A stretch of DNA of 62,410 nt from Oscillatoriales cyanobacterium M59_W2019_021 (GCA_015295945.1 DVED01000111.1:1-62410); one strand, 5' to 3'; positions 17,648-27,300 are shown, counted from the first letter of the stretch. The notes: generated from the letters alone by a model not told the origin. Program-made: numbers and translations.

Positions 17648-17783
17648 TAAATAGACTTGGGGTTTGGGGTTGGGTAATGGGTAATGGGTAATGGGTAATT
17701 GGCAAACATCTTCTCCCCCTGCCTCCCCGGCTCCCCCCGCTCTCTTCCTCCCGAACTCCCGAACTCCCGAACTCCTCGAATCC
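17648..17783. repeat. Repeat cluster, inverted partner of 19345-19455
   Basis: CCCCAAA and CATTACC heptamers (read on the minus strand), then GGCAAACATCTTCTCCCC, C-rich pieces and three CCCGAACT octamers. The first 75 bases are the near-complement of 19380-19455. The cluster fills the divergent gap between murJ and sfsA. Confidence 0.75.
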
Positions 17784-18509
17784 ATGAACGACTTCGTTTA
17801 CAACTACCCCCTGTTGGTTTCCGGCACGTTAGTCAAGCGCTACAAGCGCTTTCTGGCTGACGTGGAATTGGTCAACGGCGAGATCGTCACCGCGCACTGT
17901 CCCAATACCGGACCGATGATCGGCGTCAGCGATCCGTGCAGTCCCGTATTGATGTCCTGTAGCACCGATCCCAAGCGCAAGTATCCCTACACGTGGGAAA
18001 CGATCCAGATGCGCGACGCGCGACGAACGTGGGTGGGGATCAATACGGCGTTGCCCAATCGTATTGTCAAAACCATGCTGGAAAAGCGCCTGCTACCGGA
18101 GTTGGGAAACTACAGCCGCATTCAACCGGAAGTAGCGTACGGACGAGATCGCAAAAGCCGGGTGGATTTCGTGCTGTGGGGGGAAGAAGGCGAACCGCCG
18201 ATTTACGTCGAGGTGAAAAACACCACTTGGGCGGATAACGGACTGGCGCTGTTTCCCGATACGGTGACCACTCGGGGACAGCGGCACTTGCAGGAATTGA
18301 TGGCGATCGTCCCTCAATGTCGAGCGGTGATGCTGTATTTTATTAATCGGGGTGACTGCGATCGCTTTTCCCCTGGCGATACTGCCGATCCGGCGTACGG
18401 TCAACTGTTGCGAGAAGCAGTCCATCGGGGTGTAGAGGTTTTGCCCTGTCGGTTTGAGGTGACGCCGGAGGGAATTCGATATCTCGGTTTGGCGCAGTTG
18501 GCGTATTGA
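17784..18509 (+). CDS. sfsA: SfsA family DNA/RNA nuclease-like protein
   Basis: A 241-residue SfsA homologue. Conserved strings are VKRYKRFLADVEL at the N-terminal OB-like part, HCPNTGPMIG, KYPYTWE, and the nuclease-like core VDFVLWG...YVEVKNTTW followed by FPDTVTTRGQRHLQEL. SfsA was first linked to sugar fermentation regulation in E. coli; its core resembles PD-(D/E)XK nucleases. I chose ATG 17784 (MNDFVYNYP) because the upstream in-frame stretch translates repeat sequence. A short hairpin (ACTCC-taaa-GGGAGT) lies near 18560. Neighbouring glnB is not obviously co-transcribed. Confidence 0.92.
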   Translation: MNDFVYNYPLLVSGTLVKRYKRFLADVELVNGEIVTAHCPNTGPMIGVSDPCSPVLMSCSTDPKRKYPYTWETIQMRDARRTWVGINTALPNRIVKTMLEKRLLPELGNYSRIQPEVAYGRDRKSRVDFVLWGEEGEPPIYVEVKNTTWADNGLALFPDTVTTRGQRHLQELMAIVPQCRAVMLYFINRGDCDRFSPGDTADPAYGQLLREAVHRGVEVLPCRFEVTPEGIRYLGLAQLAY

Positions 18510-18757
18510 CAAGCTCGACACCTTCTGTATCCTAGGGAATGGATGAGGGAGCGGCGATACTCCTAAAGGGAGTTACTTGTGCGAGCGTCAATTCATGACC
18601 GACGGCATCGCCATTTTCGCAGGAATGCGGTACATCTTGACAGGGAGAACGATCGATCGCCCCCACGGGAGCGATGGATTTCCCACCCGCGACCCCTAGC
18701 TAGCCCCTCGAAACGTCGGTTCGCACTCCCCGCTAACCAACAGAAAAACCGCACGAC
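18510..18757. other. Leader region between sfsA and glnB
   Basis: About 250 bases with a weak hairpin near 18560. It has no gene that I can support and leads into the NtcA-type promoter of glnB. Confidence 0.4.
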
Positions 18758-18801
18758 GTATAATCGGTTACAAAAGATGCACTGTTTTCAGTGGTACTAA
18801 A
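18758..18801 (+). promoter_or_regulatory. NtcA-activated promoter of glnB
   Basis: GTATAATCGGTTAC at 18758-18771 is a perfect GTA-N8-TAC site. It is followed 23 bases later by TACTAA at 18795-18800 as a -10-like element. This is the class II NtcA architecture known for nitrogen-regulated cyanobacterial genes including glnB, so nitrogen limitation should activate transcription. Confidence 0.8.
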
Positions 18802-18841
18802 TGTGCCAGACCGATCGAGCGCTTAAATCATTAGAAACTAA

Positions 18842-19192
<351 letters not shown>

Positions 19193-19264
19193 CTCGAAGG
19201 GTCAGTGGGTGCGGTTTAGCTGTGCCACCTGCCCTCGACTCCATTCATCTTCTATCCTCTCTAG

Positions 19265-19293
19265 GATTGCCTCGCAATCTTGGGGGTTTTTTT
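19265..19293 (+). terminator. Rho-independent terminator of glnB
   Basis: GATTGC-ctc-GCAATC stem, then TTGGGGG and seven T. It lies about 70 bases after the glnB stop codon. Confidence 0.8.
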
Positions 19294-19344
19294 ATAGCCA
19301 AAGGTAGAAGGAAAGAAAGTAGAGGGGAACTGTCTTGAGCCGGG

Positions 19345-19455
19345 GGAGCGGGGGGAGCCGGGGAGGCCGGGGGAGCAAGGGGAGAAGATGTTTGCCAATT
19401 ACCCATTACCCATTACCCATTACCAACACTCAACACCCAACCCCAAACCCCAAAT
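19345..19455. repeat. Repeat cluster, inverted partner of 17648-17735
   Basis: G-rich pieces, GGGGAGAAGATGTTTGCC, three CATTACC units and a CCCCAAA run. It is the near-complement of the cluster before sfsA, so sfsA and glnB are bracketed by inverted copies. Confidence 0.75.
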
Positions 19456-19586
19456 GACCAATGACTAATGACAGGAGAAAAGTTGGCGATCTTGGGGTGT
19501 GCCTACTTAGAATGGAAAGTAACGAGGCGTCGATCGATCGTTGCCTCCATTCCAGACCTGTTGCATCGCGATCGTTCTCAATACTT

Positions 19587-20051
19587 ATGGAGATCGAACC
19601 CCAAGCACGCATTCCCGATTCATCCGAACCTCTAGAATTCGCCGAACCTCCAACACCCTTATCTTTAAACTACGGGCAACCCCCGTCCCCACTGGATCTG
19701 AACCTCGATCTTCAGGTCCGAGAACCACCGGATTTCGAGCTTGCCCGTCCTTCTGCGGTCGGGATTTTAGACGGGGAAAGGGCGGCGGAACCCGAGCGAC
19801 ATTTTCAGGTTTCCCGCATCTCGCGTTCCCTCAGCGATCGCGAACTCCGTTACCCTCGAATTCAAGCCGGCTTAACCTTTGTTGGTTTTGGCGCATTAGG
19901 CTTAGTTTGTTTGCTGCTCTATACTCGCGCCCTCCATCCCGAATTCGATTGGGAGGCGCTGGTGAGCGAATATTGGTATCCCTACGCGGGATTGGCGAGT
20001 TTGGGGGTCGCGGGTTTAATCGTCCTCGGACGCGAATCGTTGCGATCTTAA
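19587..20051 (+). CDS. Proline-rich membrane protein of unknown function
   Basis: About 154 residues. The N-terminal half is rich in Pro, Glu and Leu (DSSEPLEFAEPPTPLSLNYG) and likely disordered and cytoplasmic. Two hydrophobic helices follow: IQAGLTFVGFGALGLVCLLL and WYPYAGLASLGVAGLIVLG. I recognise no family. ATG 19587 (MEIEPQ) is the nearest plausible start; another ATG at 19512 would add 25 residues; neither has a clear ribosome-binding site. The pentapeptide gene follows 45 bases later on the same strand. Confidence 0.6.
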   Translation: MEIEPQARIPDSSEPLEFAEPPTPLSLNYGQPPSPLDLNLDLQVREPPDFELARPSAVGILDGERAAEPERHFQVSRISRSLSDRELRYPRIQAGLTFVGFGALGLVCLLLYTRALHPEFDWEALVSEYWYPYAGLASLGVAGLIVLGRESLRS

Positions 20052-20096
20052 CGAACTCAACAGCCAGAACTCGGTGCACTCCCACGCGATCGTCGC

Positions 20097-21650
20097 ATGA
20101 AAACTGAAGAACTTTTACAACAATATACGATGGGGGAACGCAGGTTCTCCCAAATCAACCTCAGCGAAGCCAATCTCAGCCAGGCGAACCTCAGCGACAT
20201 CAATTTGAGCGAGGCGAGTTTGATCGTTGCCAATTTGAGCGGTGCGAATCTGTCTCGCGCCAACTTGAGCGGCGCGAGACTCAATGTCGCCAAACTGAAT
20301 GGTACGAACTTGCGCGGCGCCAATCTCAGCAAAGCCGATTTAAACGTCGCCAACCTTACCCTTGCCGACTTGCGCGGTGCCGTTCTCACCGAAGCAGCGC
20401 TAGTGCGAGCGGAAATGATGCGATCGGATTTGAGCCGAGCGGATTTGAGCGATACCAATCTCAGCAACGCCGTCTTGAAGGAAGCCAAAGCCATCGGGGC
20501 GAATTTTCGGGGGGCGAATTTCAGCGAAGCCGATCTCTCCCTGGCTAACCTAACGGCTGCCACCCTAGAACGAGCGACGTTGAGACTGGCAAACCTGCAA
20601 CAAGCGGAGTTGAGTGGGGCAAACCTCCGCAAAGCCGAACTGAAGCAAGTCAATCTCGCCGGAGCAAAATTGGTGAATGCGGACTTGCGGGGGGCGAACC
20701 TGCGGTGGGCGGATTTGAGTGGGGCGGACTTAACAGGAGCGGATTTAAAGGGGGCGAAATTGAGCGGGGCGAAATTGACGGGGGCAAAGCTCAGCGATGC
20801 CAACTTGCTCAATGCCAGTTTGGTGTATGCCGATTTGGGGGGCGCTAACCTAGTTCGCGCCGATTGGACGGGGGCGGATTTATCGGGCGCGACGCTCACC
20901 GGGTCTAAATTGTACGGCGTCTCCCGGTTCGGTCTCAAAAGCGAGGGCGTTCGCTGCGATTGGGTCGATCTCAGCCCGGAGGGGGACGATTCGCAAGTGC
21001 GCTGGTTGACCTTTGAGGAGGTGGGACGATTTTTCAATACGACGCCGCCGACAGTGCGCATTGCCATCGAACGGGCGATCGATCCGGCTGCCCATATGGC
21101 GATCGCCCTAGCGTATTACCAACTGGCTCGCTACTCTCCCGATTTGCGGATGTGTCCCAGTATTGAAGTCGGCGATCGCCGCACGATTCTAACATTTCGT
21201 CTCGAAAATGACTTCAAGTTATTTGCCGTTGCTTGGATGGCGATTTTGCCCTTCCAAGATGCCCGAGTCACCCAACAAAATCTCCTGCATTTAGTGCGAT
21301 CGTTACAAATTCAAGCTTCGGGAAATATCCAACCTAATCGATTAAAATATATCAAAAAAATAGAAAAATATCTCAATCGCGCGATCGAACTCGAGCGTAA
21401 AATTGACAAAAGAAAAATTTTGCTATCGGCATTCGAGTCAGACAGCTTATTTATTCAAGCGCCCACCTCGGTCACGCTAACCAACTCGAGAAACCAAACC
21501 TTAGACGTTCATCAAGCGCCAAAATTCAGTCAGTATTCTCAAGATTTTTCTAGAATTTACCCGCTCGAAATTCCCGTTTTGCAACCTGCCATTCAGACGG
21601 AAAGTGCTGTGGACGAAGATGTTTTAAGTTTTATAAATTTGCGCTCTTAA
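20097..21650 (+). CDS. Pentapeptide-repeat protein with conserved C-terminal domain (paralogue 1)
   Basis: A 517-residue protein. After a short head (MKTEELLQQYTMGERRFSQI), residues 20-275 are about fifty A(N/D)LSX-type pentapeptides that should fold into a right-handed quadrilateral beta-helix. The repeat ends at LYGVSRFGLKSEGVRCDWVD. A globular tail of about 230 residues follows, with MAIALAYYQLARYSPDL and RRTILTFRLEN; I do not recognise it. No signal peptide or membrane helix. Function unknown; such helices often serve as binding scaffolds or DNA mimics. A close paralogue lies 198 bases downstream, clearly a tandem duplication. Confidence 0.88.
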   Translation: MKTEELLQQYTMGERRFSQINLSEANLSQANLSDINLSEASLIVANLSGANLSRANLSGARLNVAKLNGTNLRGANLSKADLNVANLTLADLRGAVLTEAALVRAEMMRSDLSRADLSDTNLSNAVLKEAKAIGANFRGANFSEADLSLANLTAATLERATLRLANLQQAELSGANLRKAELKQVNLAGAKLVNADLRGANLRWADLSGADLTGADLKGAKLSGAKLTGAKLSDANLLNASLVYADLGGANLVRADWTGADLSGATLTGSKLYGVSRFGLKSEGVRCDWVDLSPEGDDSQVRWLTFEEVGRFFNTTPPTVRIAIERAIDPAAHMAIALAYYQLARYSPDLRMCPSIEVGDRRTILTFRLENDFKLFAVAWMAILPFQDARVTQQNLLHLVRSLQIQASGNIQPNRLKYIKKIEKYLNRAIELERKIDKRKILLSAFESDSLFIQAPTSVTLTNSRNQTLDVHQAPKFSQYSQDFSRIYPLEIPVLQPAIQTESAVDEDVLSFINLRS

Positions 21651-21848
21651 GCCCCGTCCTCAAGGCGATCGAGGTTTACCCGTTCGATCGGCGTCTCGGC
21701 GTTTTTGCGAAGCAACAACGCCAGGAATATCGCGTAAAATACAATTCATCGATTCAATGTATGGGGTGCGGTTGGATTCTGGCGAAAAATTCGCTTCTCC
21801 TAGCCGACTGAGTTGCTAAAGGTATCGGGCTTCAAGAGGTTAATGGGT

Positions 21849-23456
21849 ATGAGTATTCAGGAACTATTAGGAAAATATGCCGCAGGGGAGCGAGACTTCT
21901 CGGGGGCAAACCTGACGGAAGCCAACCTGAGTCGGGTGCATCTGTGCCGCGCCAACTTCAGTCGTGCCGTTCTCAGTATTGCCAATTTGAGCGGTTCTAA
22001 TCTCAACGGCGCCAACCTCAGTTATGCCAAACTCAACGTGGCTCGTTTGAGCGGCGCGAGTTTGATCGGCGCCAATCTCAACGGGGCGCTGTTGAACGTT
22101 GCCAACCTGATTCGCGCCAATTTAACCGAAGCCGAACTGGTACAAGCGGCTCTCATTCGCGCCGAGATGATTCGCGCCAATTTAACCCGCGCCAATCTCA
22201 GCGAAGCCAATTTGAACGGGGCGGATTTGCGGGAGTCTAAATTCGATCGCGCCAATCTCAGTGGCGCCAATCTCAGCGAAGCCGACGTTCGCGGGGCGTC
22301 TCTGATCGAAGCTAACTTAAGCGAAGCCAATTTAAACGGCACGGATTTGAGCAAGGCGGATCTCGGCGGCGTCGAACTCCGGGATGCCGAACTGCGGCAC
22401 GCCAATTTACATCGGGCGAACCTGCAAGGGGCGAACTTGCAAGGGGCAAACTTGCGGTGGGCGGATTTAAGCGGGGCGGATTTGCGGTGGGCGGATTTGA
22501 GCGATGCCAAGTTGAGCGGAGCCAACTTAATCGGCGCCAACCTCAGCCACGCTAACCTGCTCAATACCAGCTTGGTACATGCCGATCTCACTCAAGCGAA
22601 TTTGATGTGGGTGCACCTCGAAGGTGCCGATCTCAGTGGGGCGATTTTAACCGGAGCGAAGTTACACGGGGTGTCTCGCTTTAACCTCCGCACCGAAGGC
22701 ATGAGTTGCGATTGGCTCGATTTGAGTCCTCACGGGGATTACAGCCGGGTTTGCCGCTTTACCCCCGATGAATTTCAGAAATTTTTCAATCAAATTCATC
22801 CGATGGTGCAGATCGTTATCGATCGCCCCCTGTCTCAAGCAGCGAATTTTGCCCTCGCCGAAACCTACTATCACATTGCCAAACAATACCCGGAACTCAG
22901 CTTGTTGCCCAGTATCGATGTAGGGCATCGGCGGACGACGCTATCGTTTAAGGTGGATGTCGATGAGTTGTTATTTCCCACCGCTTACGTGGCGATTTTT
23001 CCCTTTGCCGATGCCGAAGCCACCCAAAAAAGCGCGATCGCCCTCCTCAAATTCATGCAGGTTAAGGGATCGGAGGTTTTGGACGTCCAAGATGCCAATC
23101 GAGTTGCCAAGCTCAGCGTGTCGATTCTCAAAAAAATGCGGCGAGCTAGTGCCATCGATCGACCCTCGGTGTCTTCTCAAACTGGGGCGGAATCGGAATT
23201 TTTTAACGCTCCCACCCATGTGATTTTGACCAATTCTAGCGCTCACAGTTTGAGTCTCTATCACAATCCCTTATTTGGCAAACGCTATCTCCCGAGTGTG
23301 GAGACCATCGCTTCCAACCCGGCGAATGAGGCAACTCCGAATCCGATCGTTTTGCCCCCTCAAGGGTTAGCTTTGGAGTTTATCCAGGGGTTTTATTCCC
23401 TCGATGAGGGTCTTTCGACGGTCAATCTGGGACAGCAGGTGGGCGATCAAGAGTAA
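21849..23456 (+). CDS. Pentapeptide-repeat protein with conserved C-terminal domain (paralogue 2)
   Basis: A 535-residue paralogue of the upstream protein. The heads align (MSIQELLGKYAAGERDFSGA), the repeat region runs to LHGVSRFNLRTEGMSCDWLD, and the tail repeats the partner's layout (FALAETYYHIAKQYPEL, RRTTLSFKVDVD). I chose ATG 21849 because it aligns with the paralogue and has AAGAGG nine bases upstream; ATG 21843 would be too close. The conserved CDW-DLSP junction and tail in both copies suggest that the tail is a true domain rather than a decayed repeat. Function unknown. Confidence 0.88.
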   Translation: MSIQELLGKYAAGERDFSGANLTEANLSRVHLCRANFSRAVLSIANLSGSNLNGANLSYAKLNVARLSGASLIGANLNGALLNVANLIRANLTEAELVQAALIRAEMIRANLTRANLSEANLNGADLRESKFDRANLSGANLSEADVRGASLIEANLSEANLNGTDLSKADLGGVELRDAELRHANLHRANLQGANLQGANLRWADLSGADLRWADLSDAKLSGANLIGANLSHANLLNTSLVHADLTQANLMWVHLEGADLSGAILTGAKLHGVSRFNLRTEGMSCDWLDLSPHGDYSRVCRFTPDEFQKFFNQIHPMVQIVIDRPLSQAANFALAETYYHIAKQYPELSLLPSIDVGHRRTTLSFKVDVDELLFPTAYVAIFPFADAEATQKSAIALLKFMQVKGSEVLDVQDANRVAKLSVSILKKMRRASAIDRPSVSSQTGAESEFFNAPTHVILTNSSAHSLSLYHNPLFGKRYLPSVETIASNPANEATPNPIVLPPQGLALEFIQGFYSLDEGLSTVNLGQQVGDQE

Positions 23457-23706
23457 ACGGGTGGGGAACGCGGCGGGAAACCCGATTCTCGGCTCCTAGC
23501 CGAGTCGTATCGACAGCTTTGCGAACCGTTCGGAGAATTGAAAAGATTTTGAGAATAACCCGGACTGAAGTGACAAATAGCAAGGTTTTTGCTGATGGCT
23601 GATAGCTATAAAACCTTGCGATTTGGCGATCCCCGGCGTATAGCTATCTTACAAGGAGCGATCGCGGTATAGTGGAGGCAATCTTGGCGTTTTGCAGGTG
23701 AAAAGC

Positions 23707-24174
23707 ATGAAACTGAAAGCCTTCAGTACCGCAGCCATCATAGCTGGATGCAGCATTCTGACTCCGATGGTCGTTTGGTCGCAGCCCAGCCCTACGGGCA
23801 GTCGCGAACCTGGCTTTTGGCAGCCGGAAGTCAATGTCGATCCCAACCAACCCGTAACGGTGATTATTTCCAATCAAACCGGACTGCCTCTAACCTATAA
23901 TTCTTACTCCGCTTCTGTCAGTGGGGAACGCATTATCGATGATCGAGATCTGCCCGCCAACGGAACGGCTCAAGTCAACGTGGGAATCAGCAGCGAGTTG
24001 GCAGATATTGCTAGTATCAATATCTACAACGCCGACGGCGCCGTGTTGCTCTACGATTTTAACGCTCGAGGCAACCAAGTCACCGTGCGAGTTCGCTTGC
24101 GCTTGGAAGATTCCACCGAAGAACCGGATTTAGCTGTATATATCGATGAAAATGGTCGGGTGTATGCCTTTTAG
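23707..24174 (+). CDS. Secreted protein of unknown function
   Basis: 155 residues with a clear Sec signal peptide (MKLKAFSTAAIIAGCSILTP...VVWSQ). The mature part is acidic, with beta-strand character: PVTVIISNQTGLPLTYNSYS, ASINIYNADGAVLLYDF, and repeated VRVRLRL. It has no membrane segment after the signal and no recognised catalytic motif. It is probably periplasmic or released. An own terminator follows, and a TATAGT-containing stretch near 23672 may be its promoter. Confidence 0.7.
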   Translation: MKLKAFSTAAIIAGCSILTPMVVWSQPSPTGSREPGFWQPEVNVDPNQPVTVIISNQTGLPLTYNSYSASVSGERIIDDRDLPANGTAQVNVGISSELADIASINIYNADGAVLLYDFNARGNQVTVRVRLRLEDSTEEPDLAVYIDENGRVYAF

Positions 24175-24233
24175 TCGTGTTGAATGGGTATTGATCGAGA
24201 TTTAACTCTTATCGTCACCTCATACAATCTTAG

Positions 24234-24264
24234 GCCCTCCCTTTTTAGAAGTGGAGGGCTTTTT
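24234..24264 (+). terminator. Rho-independent terminator
   Basis: GCCCTCC and GGAGGGC stem with a 12-base loop, then TTTTT. It lies about 60 bases after the stop codon of the secreted protein gene. Confidence 0.85.
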
Positions 24265-24298
24265 CAGGAGTTGGGGAGTAAGAGAAGGCAGAACACAG

Positions 24299-24391
24299 AA
24301 GGAGCGGGGGGAGCAGGGGGAGCAATAATGGTGCGTTTCGTTCCTCAACACACCCTACTCCCAAACCCCAAACCCCAAACCCCTAACTCAT
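24299..24391. repeat. Intergenic repeats
   Basis: GGGGGAGCAG pieces, the dispersed GGTGCGTTTCGTTCCTCAAC fragment (also near 59670 and 62235) and a CCCCAAA heptamer run. The cluster reaches the stop codon of the following minus-strand gene. Confidence 0.7.
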
Positions 24392-24706
24392 CCAACACCG
24401 TTCTAGAAAACTGACGAGTTCTTGACGGGGGGCTGAGATCGATCGAACGGCACTCCACAGTTGAATGGCGGCTTGCAGGCTGGGGACTCGAACTCGCAAC
24501 GGTTGGTAGAGTTCGCAATGACAGGGAATATCGAGTTCTTGCAAGCGCTGGTACACGAGCCAGCGATCGCACGGGGAAAGACCGACAATCTGGAGAGTTT
24601 CGGGGGATTCGGGTTGTAAATTCACGCTTAGCGATCGAGGGGGAACACTACAAGGGGATCGCGCAATCCATAATTCGACTATATCGTTATTGAAATTTTT
24701 TAGCAA
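24383..24706 (-). CDS. Asr1405/Asl0597 family protein
   Basis: Up to 107 residues. The core CDRWLVYQRLQELDIPCHCELYQPLRVRV...AAIQLWSAVR and RQELVSFLERCW matches the small Asr1405/Asl0597 family that I recall from Nostoc and relatives; function unknown. The frame has no ATG; TTG 24706 and GTG 24625 are both possible and neither has a good ribosome-binding site, so the N-terminus is uncertain. Convergent with the secreted protein gene across a repeat cluster. Confidence 0.7.
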   Translation of the reverse strand: MLKNFNNDIVELWIARSPCSVPPRSLSVNLQPESPETLQIVGLSPCDRWLVYQRLQELDIPCHCELYQPLRVRVPSLQAAIQLWSAVRSISAPRQELVSFLERCWMS

Positions 24707-25135
24707 CTAATCTGAGAGAGATGAAGGCAAGCGATCGACCCCGAAGCTCCGAAACTTCCCATATAATCAGGGCGATCGAGCAGTCCGATTGGGGAATCGC
24801 CGAACCTCAATCGCGATCGCCTCAAAGCTAATCAGTAAAATCTATCAATTATCGAGACAAGAATTTTTATTAAAAAAAATTTAGAAATCTACAGAATTGT
24901 GTCATCGATTCCCCACCATCTTTAAAAATCTTGAAAACTTTTATACAACTCGATCGAGGGCATTACCTTAGATCTATCGAACCGTCAGCATTGGGTCGTT
25001 GGTGTGCGGGCGATCGGTTTGCAAGTCTAGCAGGCGCGTTTCGCCCACAGAGATGCGGCAGTTTTCCACCCAGTCTGACCGCTGGAGTTTCAATGCTGAA
25101 TGCCGATTTCAAACGCTTGATCGCAAGGAGTCATC
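24707..25135. other. Intergenic region, A+T-rich, nothing recognised
   Basis: About 430 bases including an A-rich stretch near 24870. A short reading frame in the middle has no support. The region must hold the promoter of the small membrane protein gene. Confidence 0.4.
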
Positions 25136-25438
25136 ATGGAAAAACCACAAGACTATCGCTTAGTTTGCACCCTCTCTTTTGGGGACATCTACGGTCAAAT
25201 CATTATTTGGTTAATCGTCATATTTCTCAGCCTAGCTTCTGCATTAGCCTTATGGAGTAGCGCTCGCGAAATCTATGCGTTGCTAACCGTAGGACTGATT
25301 TTGGTATTGTCCTTACCCTTTTTACTCTTTGCATTTGTTACGACTTTGCTCAATCATATCGAGTTAACGGCGATCGATTCCGCTGAAGAAAAAGCCAAAT
25401 TAGAAGCGCGGCGAGCCTCTCGACCGAAAACGGCGTAG
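25136..25438 (+). CDS. Small two-helix membrane protein
   Basis: A 100-residue protein with two long hydrophobic helices (QIIIWLIVIFLSLASALALW and YALLTVGLILVLSLPFLLFA) and a charged C-terminal tail ending EEKAKLEARRASRPKTA. GCAAGGAGTCATC precedes the ATG, a good ribosome-binding site. I recognise no family. It lies 84 bases before sdhA with a repeat run between, so a role as an Sdh membrane anchor is tempting but unsupported: it lacks heme-ligand context. Confidence 0.7.
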   Translation: MEKPQDYRLVCTLSFGDIYGQIIIWLIVIFLSLASALALWSSAREIYALLTVGLILVLSLPFLLFAFVTTLLNHIELTAIDSAEEKAKLEARRASRPKTA

Positions 25439-25451
25439 ACTGACTAGAGAG

Positions 25452-25504
25452 GTTAGTTGTTAGTTGTTAGTTGTTAGTGGTTAATTGCTAACCGCTAACC
25501 GCTA
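25452..25504. repeat. Heptanucleotide repeats (TTAGTTG type)
   Basis: Four TTAGTTG-like units followed by TAACCGC units directly before sdhA. Confidence 0.75.
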
Positions 25505-25522
25505 AAATCCGGAAAATTTGCC

Positions 25523-27250
25523 ATGCTAGAACACGATGTCGTTATTGTTGGGGGCGGATTGGCTGGCTGTCGGGCAGCCGTGGAAATCGCCCGCACCGAA
25601 CCCGGCTTAAACATTGCCGTCGTTGCCAAAACCCATCCCATTCGATCGCACTCCGTCGCCGCCCAAGGGGGAATCGCCGCTACCCTGAAAAACGTAGACG
25701 ATGCCGATAGCTGGGAAGCCCACGCTTTCGATACCGTCAAGGGTTCCGACTATCTCGCCGATCAAGATGCGGTGGCACTCCTCACCCAAGAAGCCCCCAA
25801 CGTCGTCATCGATCTCGAACACATGGGGGTGCTGTTTTCCCGCTTAGACGACGGACGCATCGCCCAACGTGCATTTGGCGGACATTCCCACCGCCGCACC
25901 TGCTACGCCGCCGATAAAACCGGACACGCCATCCTCCACGAATTGGTCAACAACCTGCGTCGCTACGGCGTGACGATTTACGACGAGTGGTACGTGATGC
26001 GCCTGATTTTGGAAGAGGGGGCAGCGAAGGGCATCGTCATGTACCGCATCGAAGACGGGGAGATTCGAGTCGTTCGTGCCAAGGCGGTGATGTTCGGCAC
26101 GGGGGGATACGGTCGCGTTTTCAACACCACGTCCAATGATTTTGCCTCGACTGGGGACGGGTTGGCGATGGCGGCAATGGCGGGACTGCCCTTAGAGGAT
26201 ATGGAATTCGTCCAGTTTCACCCCACGGGGTTGTATCCGGTCGGGGTGCTGATTTCCGAGGCGGTACGGGGGGAAGGGGCGTATTTAAAGAATGCAGCGG
26301 GCGATCGATTTATGGCAACTTATGCCCCATCGAGAATGGAACTCGCCCCTCGCGATATTACCTCAAGAGCGATCGCGACGGAAATCCGCCAAGGACGCGG
26401 CATCCATCCCGATGGCAGTGCCGGAGGACCGTTCGTCCATCTGGATTTGCGCCACATGGGGAAAGAGAAGATTATGAGTCGGGTTCCTTTCGCCTGGGAA
26501 GAGGCGCATCGCTTGGTGGGGGTTGATGCAGTACATCAACCGATGCCCGTTCGTCCGACGGCACACTATTCGATGGGGGGAATTCCCGTCAATACGCGGG
26601 GACAAGTTCGCAGCAGTGCAGACGGTTTGGTAGAAGGGTTCTATGCCGCCGGAGAATGCGCTTGCGTGTCGGTTCATGGGGCAAATCGGTTGGGCAGTAA
26701 TTCGCTGTTGGAATGCGTGGTATACGGGAAATTAACGGGAAGTGCGATCGCTTCTGACGTTCCCAAGCGCAAGTTTCCCGAGGTGGACGAAGGGCGATAT
26801 TTGCGGGAAGCGAAACAGCAAATTCAAGAACTATTAGATCGATCGGGCGAAAACCGCATCAACTCCGTCCGTCAAGCCTTGCAAGATGCCATGACCGAAT
26901 ATTGCGGCGTTTTCCGAACGGAAGAATTAATGCGACAAGGCATCGAGAAACTGGGAGAATTGCAGCAACAAGCTCAGAATGTTTATCTCGACGATAAAAA
27001 TCAGTTGTGGAATACGGAAATTGTGGAAGCGCTGGAATTACAGAGTTTAATCGTCGTCGCCCAAACCATTTTAACTTCGGCTTTGAACCGCCAAGAAAGT
27101 CGGGGCGCGCATTTTCGAGAAGATTTTCCCCAACGCGATGACGAGAATTTCCTCAAACATACGCTTGCTTATTATTCTCCGGCTGGAATCGATTTAGCGA
27201 CGATGCCTGTGGTCATTAATATGTTTGAACCGAAAGAACGGAAGTATTGA
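25523..27250 (+). CDS. sdhA: Succinate dehydrogenase/fumarate reductase flavoprotein subunit
   Basis: A 575-residue flavoprotein. It has the FAD dinucleotide fold (VVIVGGGLAGCRAAVE), the segment HPIRSHSVAAQGGIAAT with the FAD-linking His, HSHRRTCYAADKTGH, the substrate-binding FHPTGLYPVG, and HGANRLGSNSLLECVVYG near residue 385. The C-terminal domain has SALNRQESRGAHFREDFP. It oxidises succinate and feeds the thylakoid quinone pool. The iron-sulfur subunit gene sdhB is not adjacent, which is usual for cyanobacteria. Confidence 0.95.
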   Translation: MLEHDVVIVGGGLAGCRAAVEIARTEPGLNIAVVAKTHPIRSHSVAAQGGIAATLKNVDDADSWEAHAFDTVKGSDYLADQDAVALLTQEAPNVVIDLEHMGVLFSRLDDGRIAQRAFGGHSHRRTCYAADKTGHAILHELVNNLRRYGVTIYDEWYVMRLILEEGAAKGIVMYRIEDGEIRVVRAKAVMFGTGGYGRVFNTTSNDFASTGDGLAMAAMAGLPLEDMEFVQFHPTGLYPVGVLISEAVRGEGAYLKNAAGDRFMATYAPSRMELAPRDITSRAIATEIRQGRGIHPDGSAGGPFVHLDLRHMGKEKIMSRVPFAWEEAHRLVGVDAVHQPMPVRPTAHYSMGGIPVNTRGQVRSSADGLVEGFYAAGECACVSVHGANRLGSNSLLECVVYGKLTGSAIASDVPKRKFPEVDEGRYLREAKQQIQELLDRSGENRINSVRQALQDAMTEYCGVFRTEELMRQGIEKLGELQQQAQNVYLDDKNQLWNTEIVEALELQSLIVVAQTILTSALNRQESRGAHFREDFPQRDDENFLKHTLAYYSPAGIDLATMPVVINMFEPKERKY

Positions 27251-27300
27251 CGATCGATTACAATTCAAACATAAACAGCGATCGAGGGTAAAGTCGCAAA

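Noticed and set aside
18700-18745. tRNA-like 3' end (GGTTCGCACTCCCCGCTAAC)
   Set aside because: No matching acceptor strand, D-arm or anticodon arm upstream, so it does not fold as a tRNA.
20057-21067. Long minus-strand frame (336 codons) rich in Ala, Leu, Ser
   Set aside because: It is the antisense of the pentapeptide repeats; the repeat period keeps the opposite strand open. No ribosome-binding site and no independent similarity. The same holds for 22022-22591.
24931-25260. 109-codon plus-strand frame before the small membrane protein
   Set aside because: It overlaps the better supported gene at 25136, which has a good ribosome-binding site and membrane helices.
25136-25438. Succinate dehydrogenase membrane anchor
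   Set aside because: Only two helices, no heme His in the expected places, and repeats separate it from sdhA; position alone is not enough.
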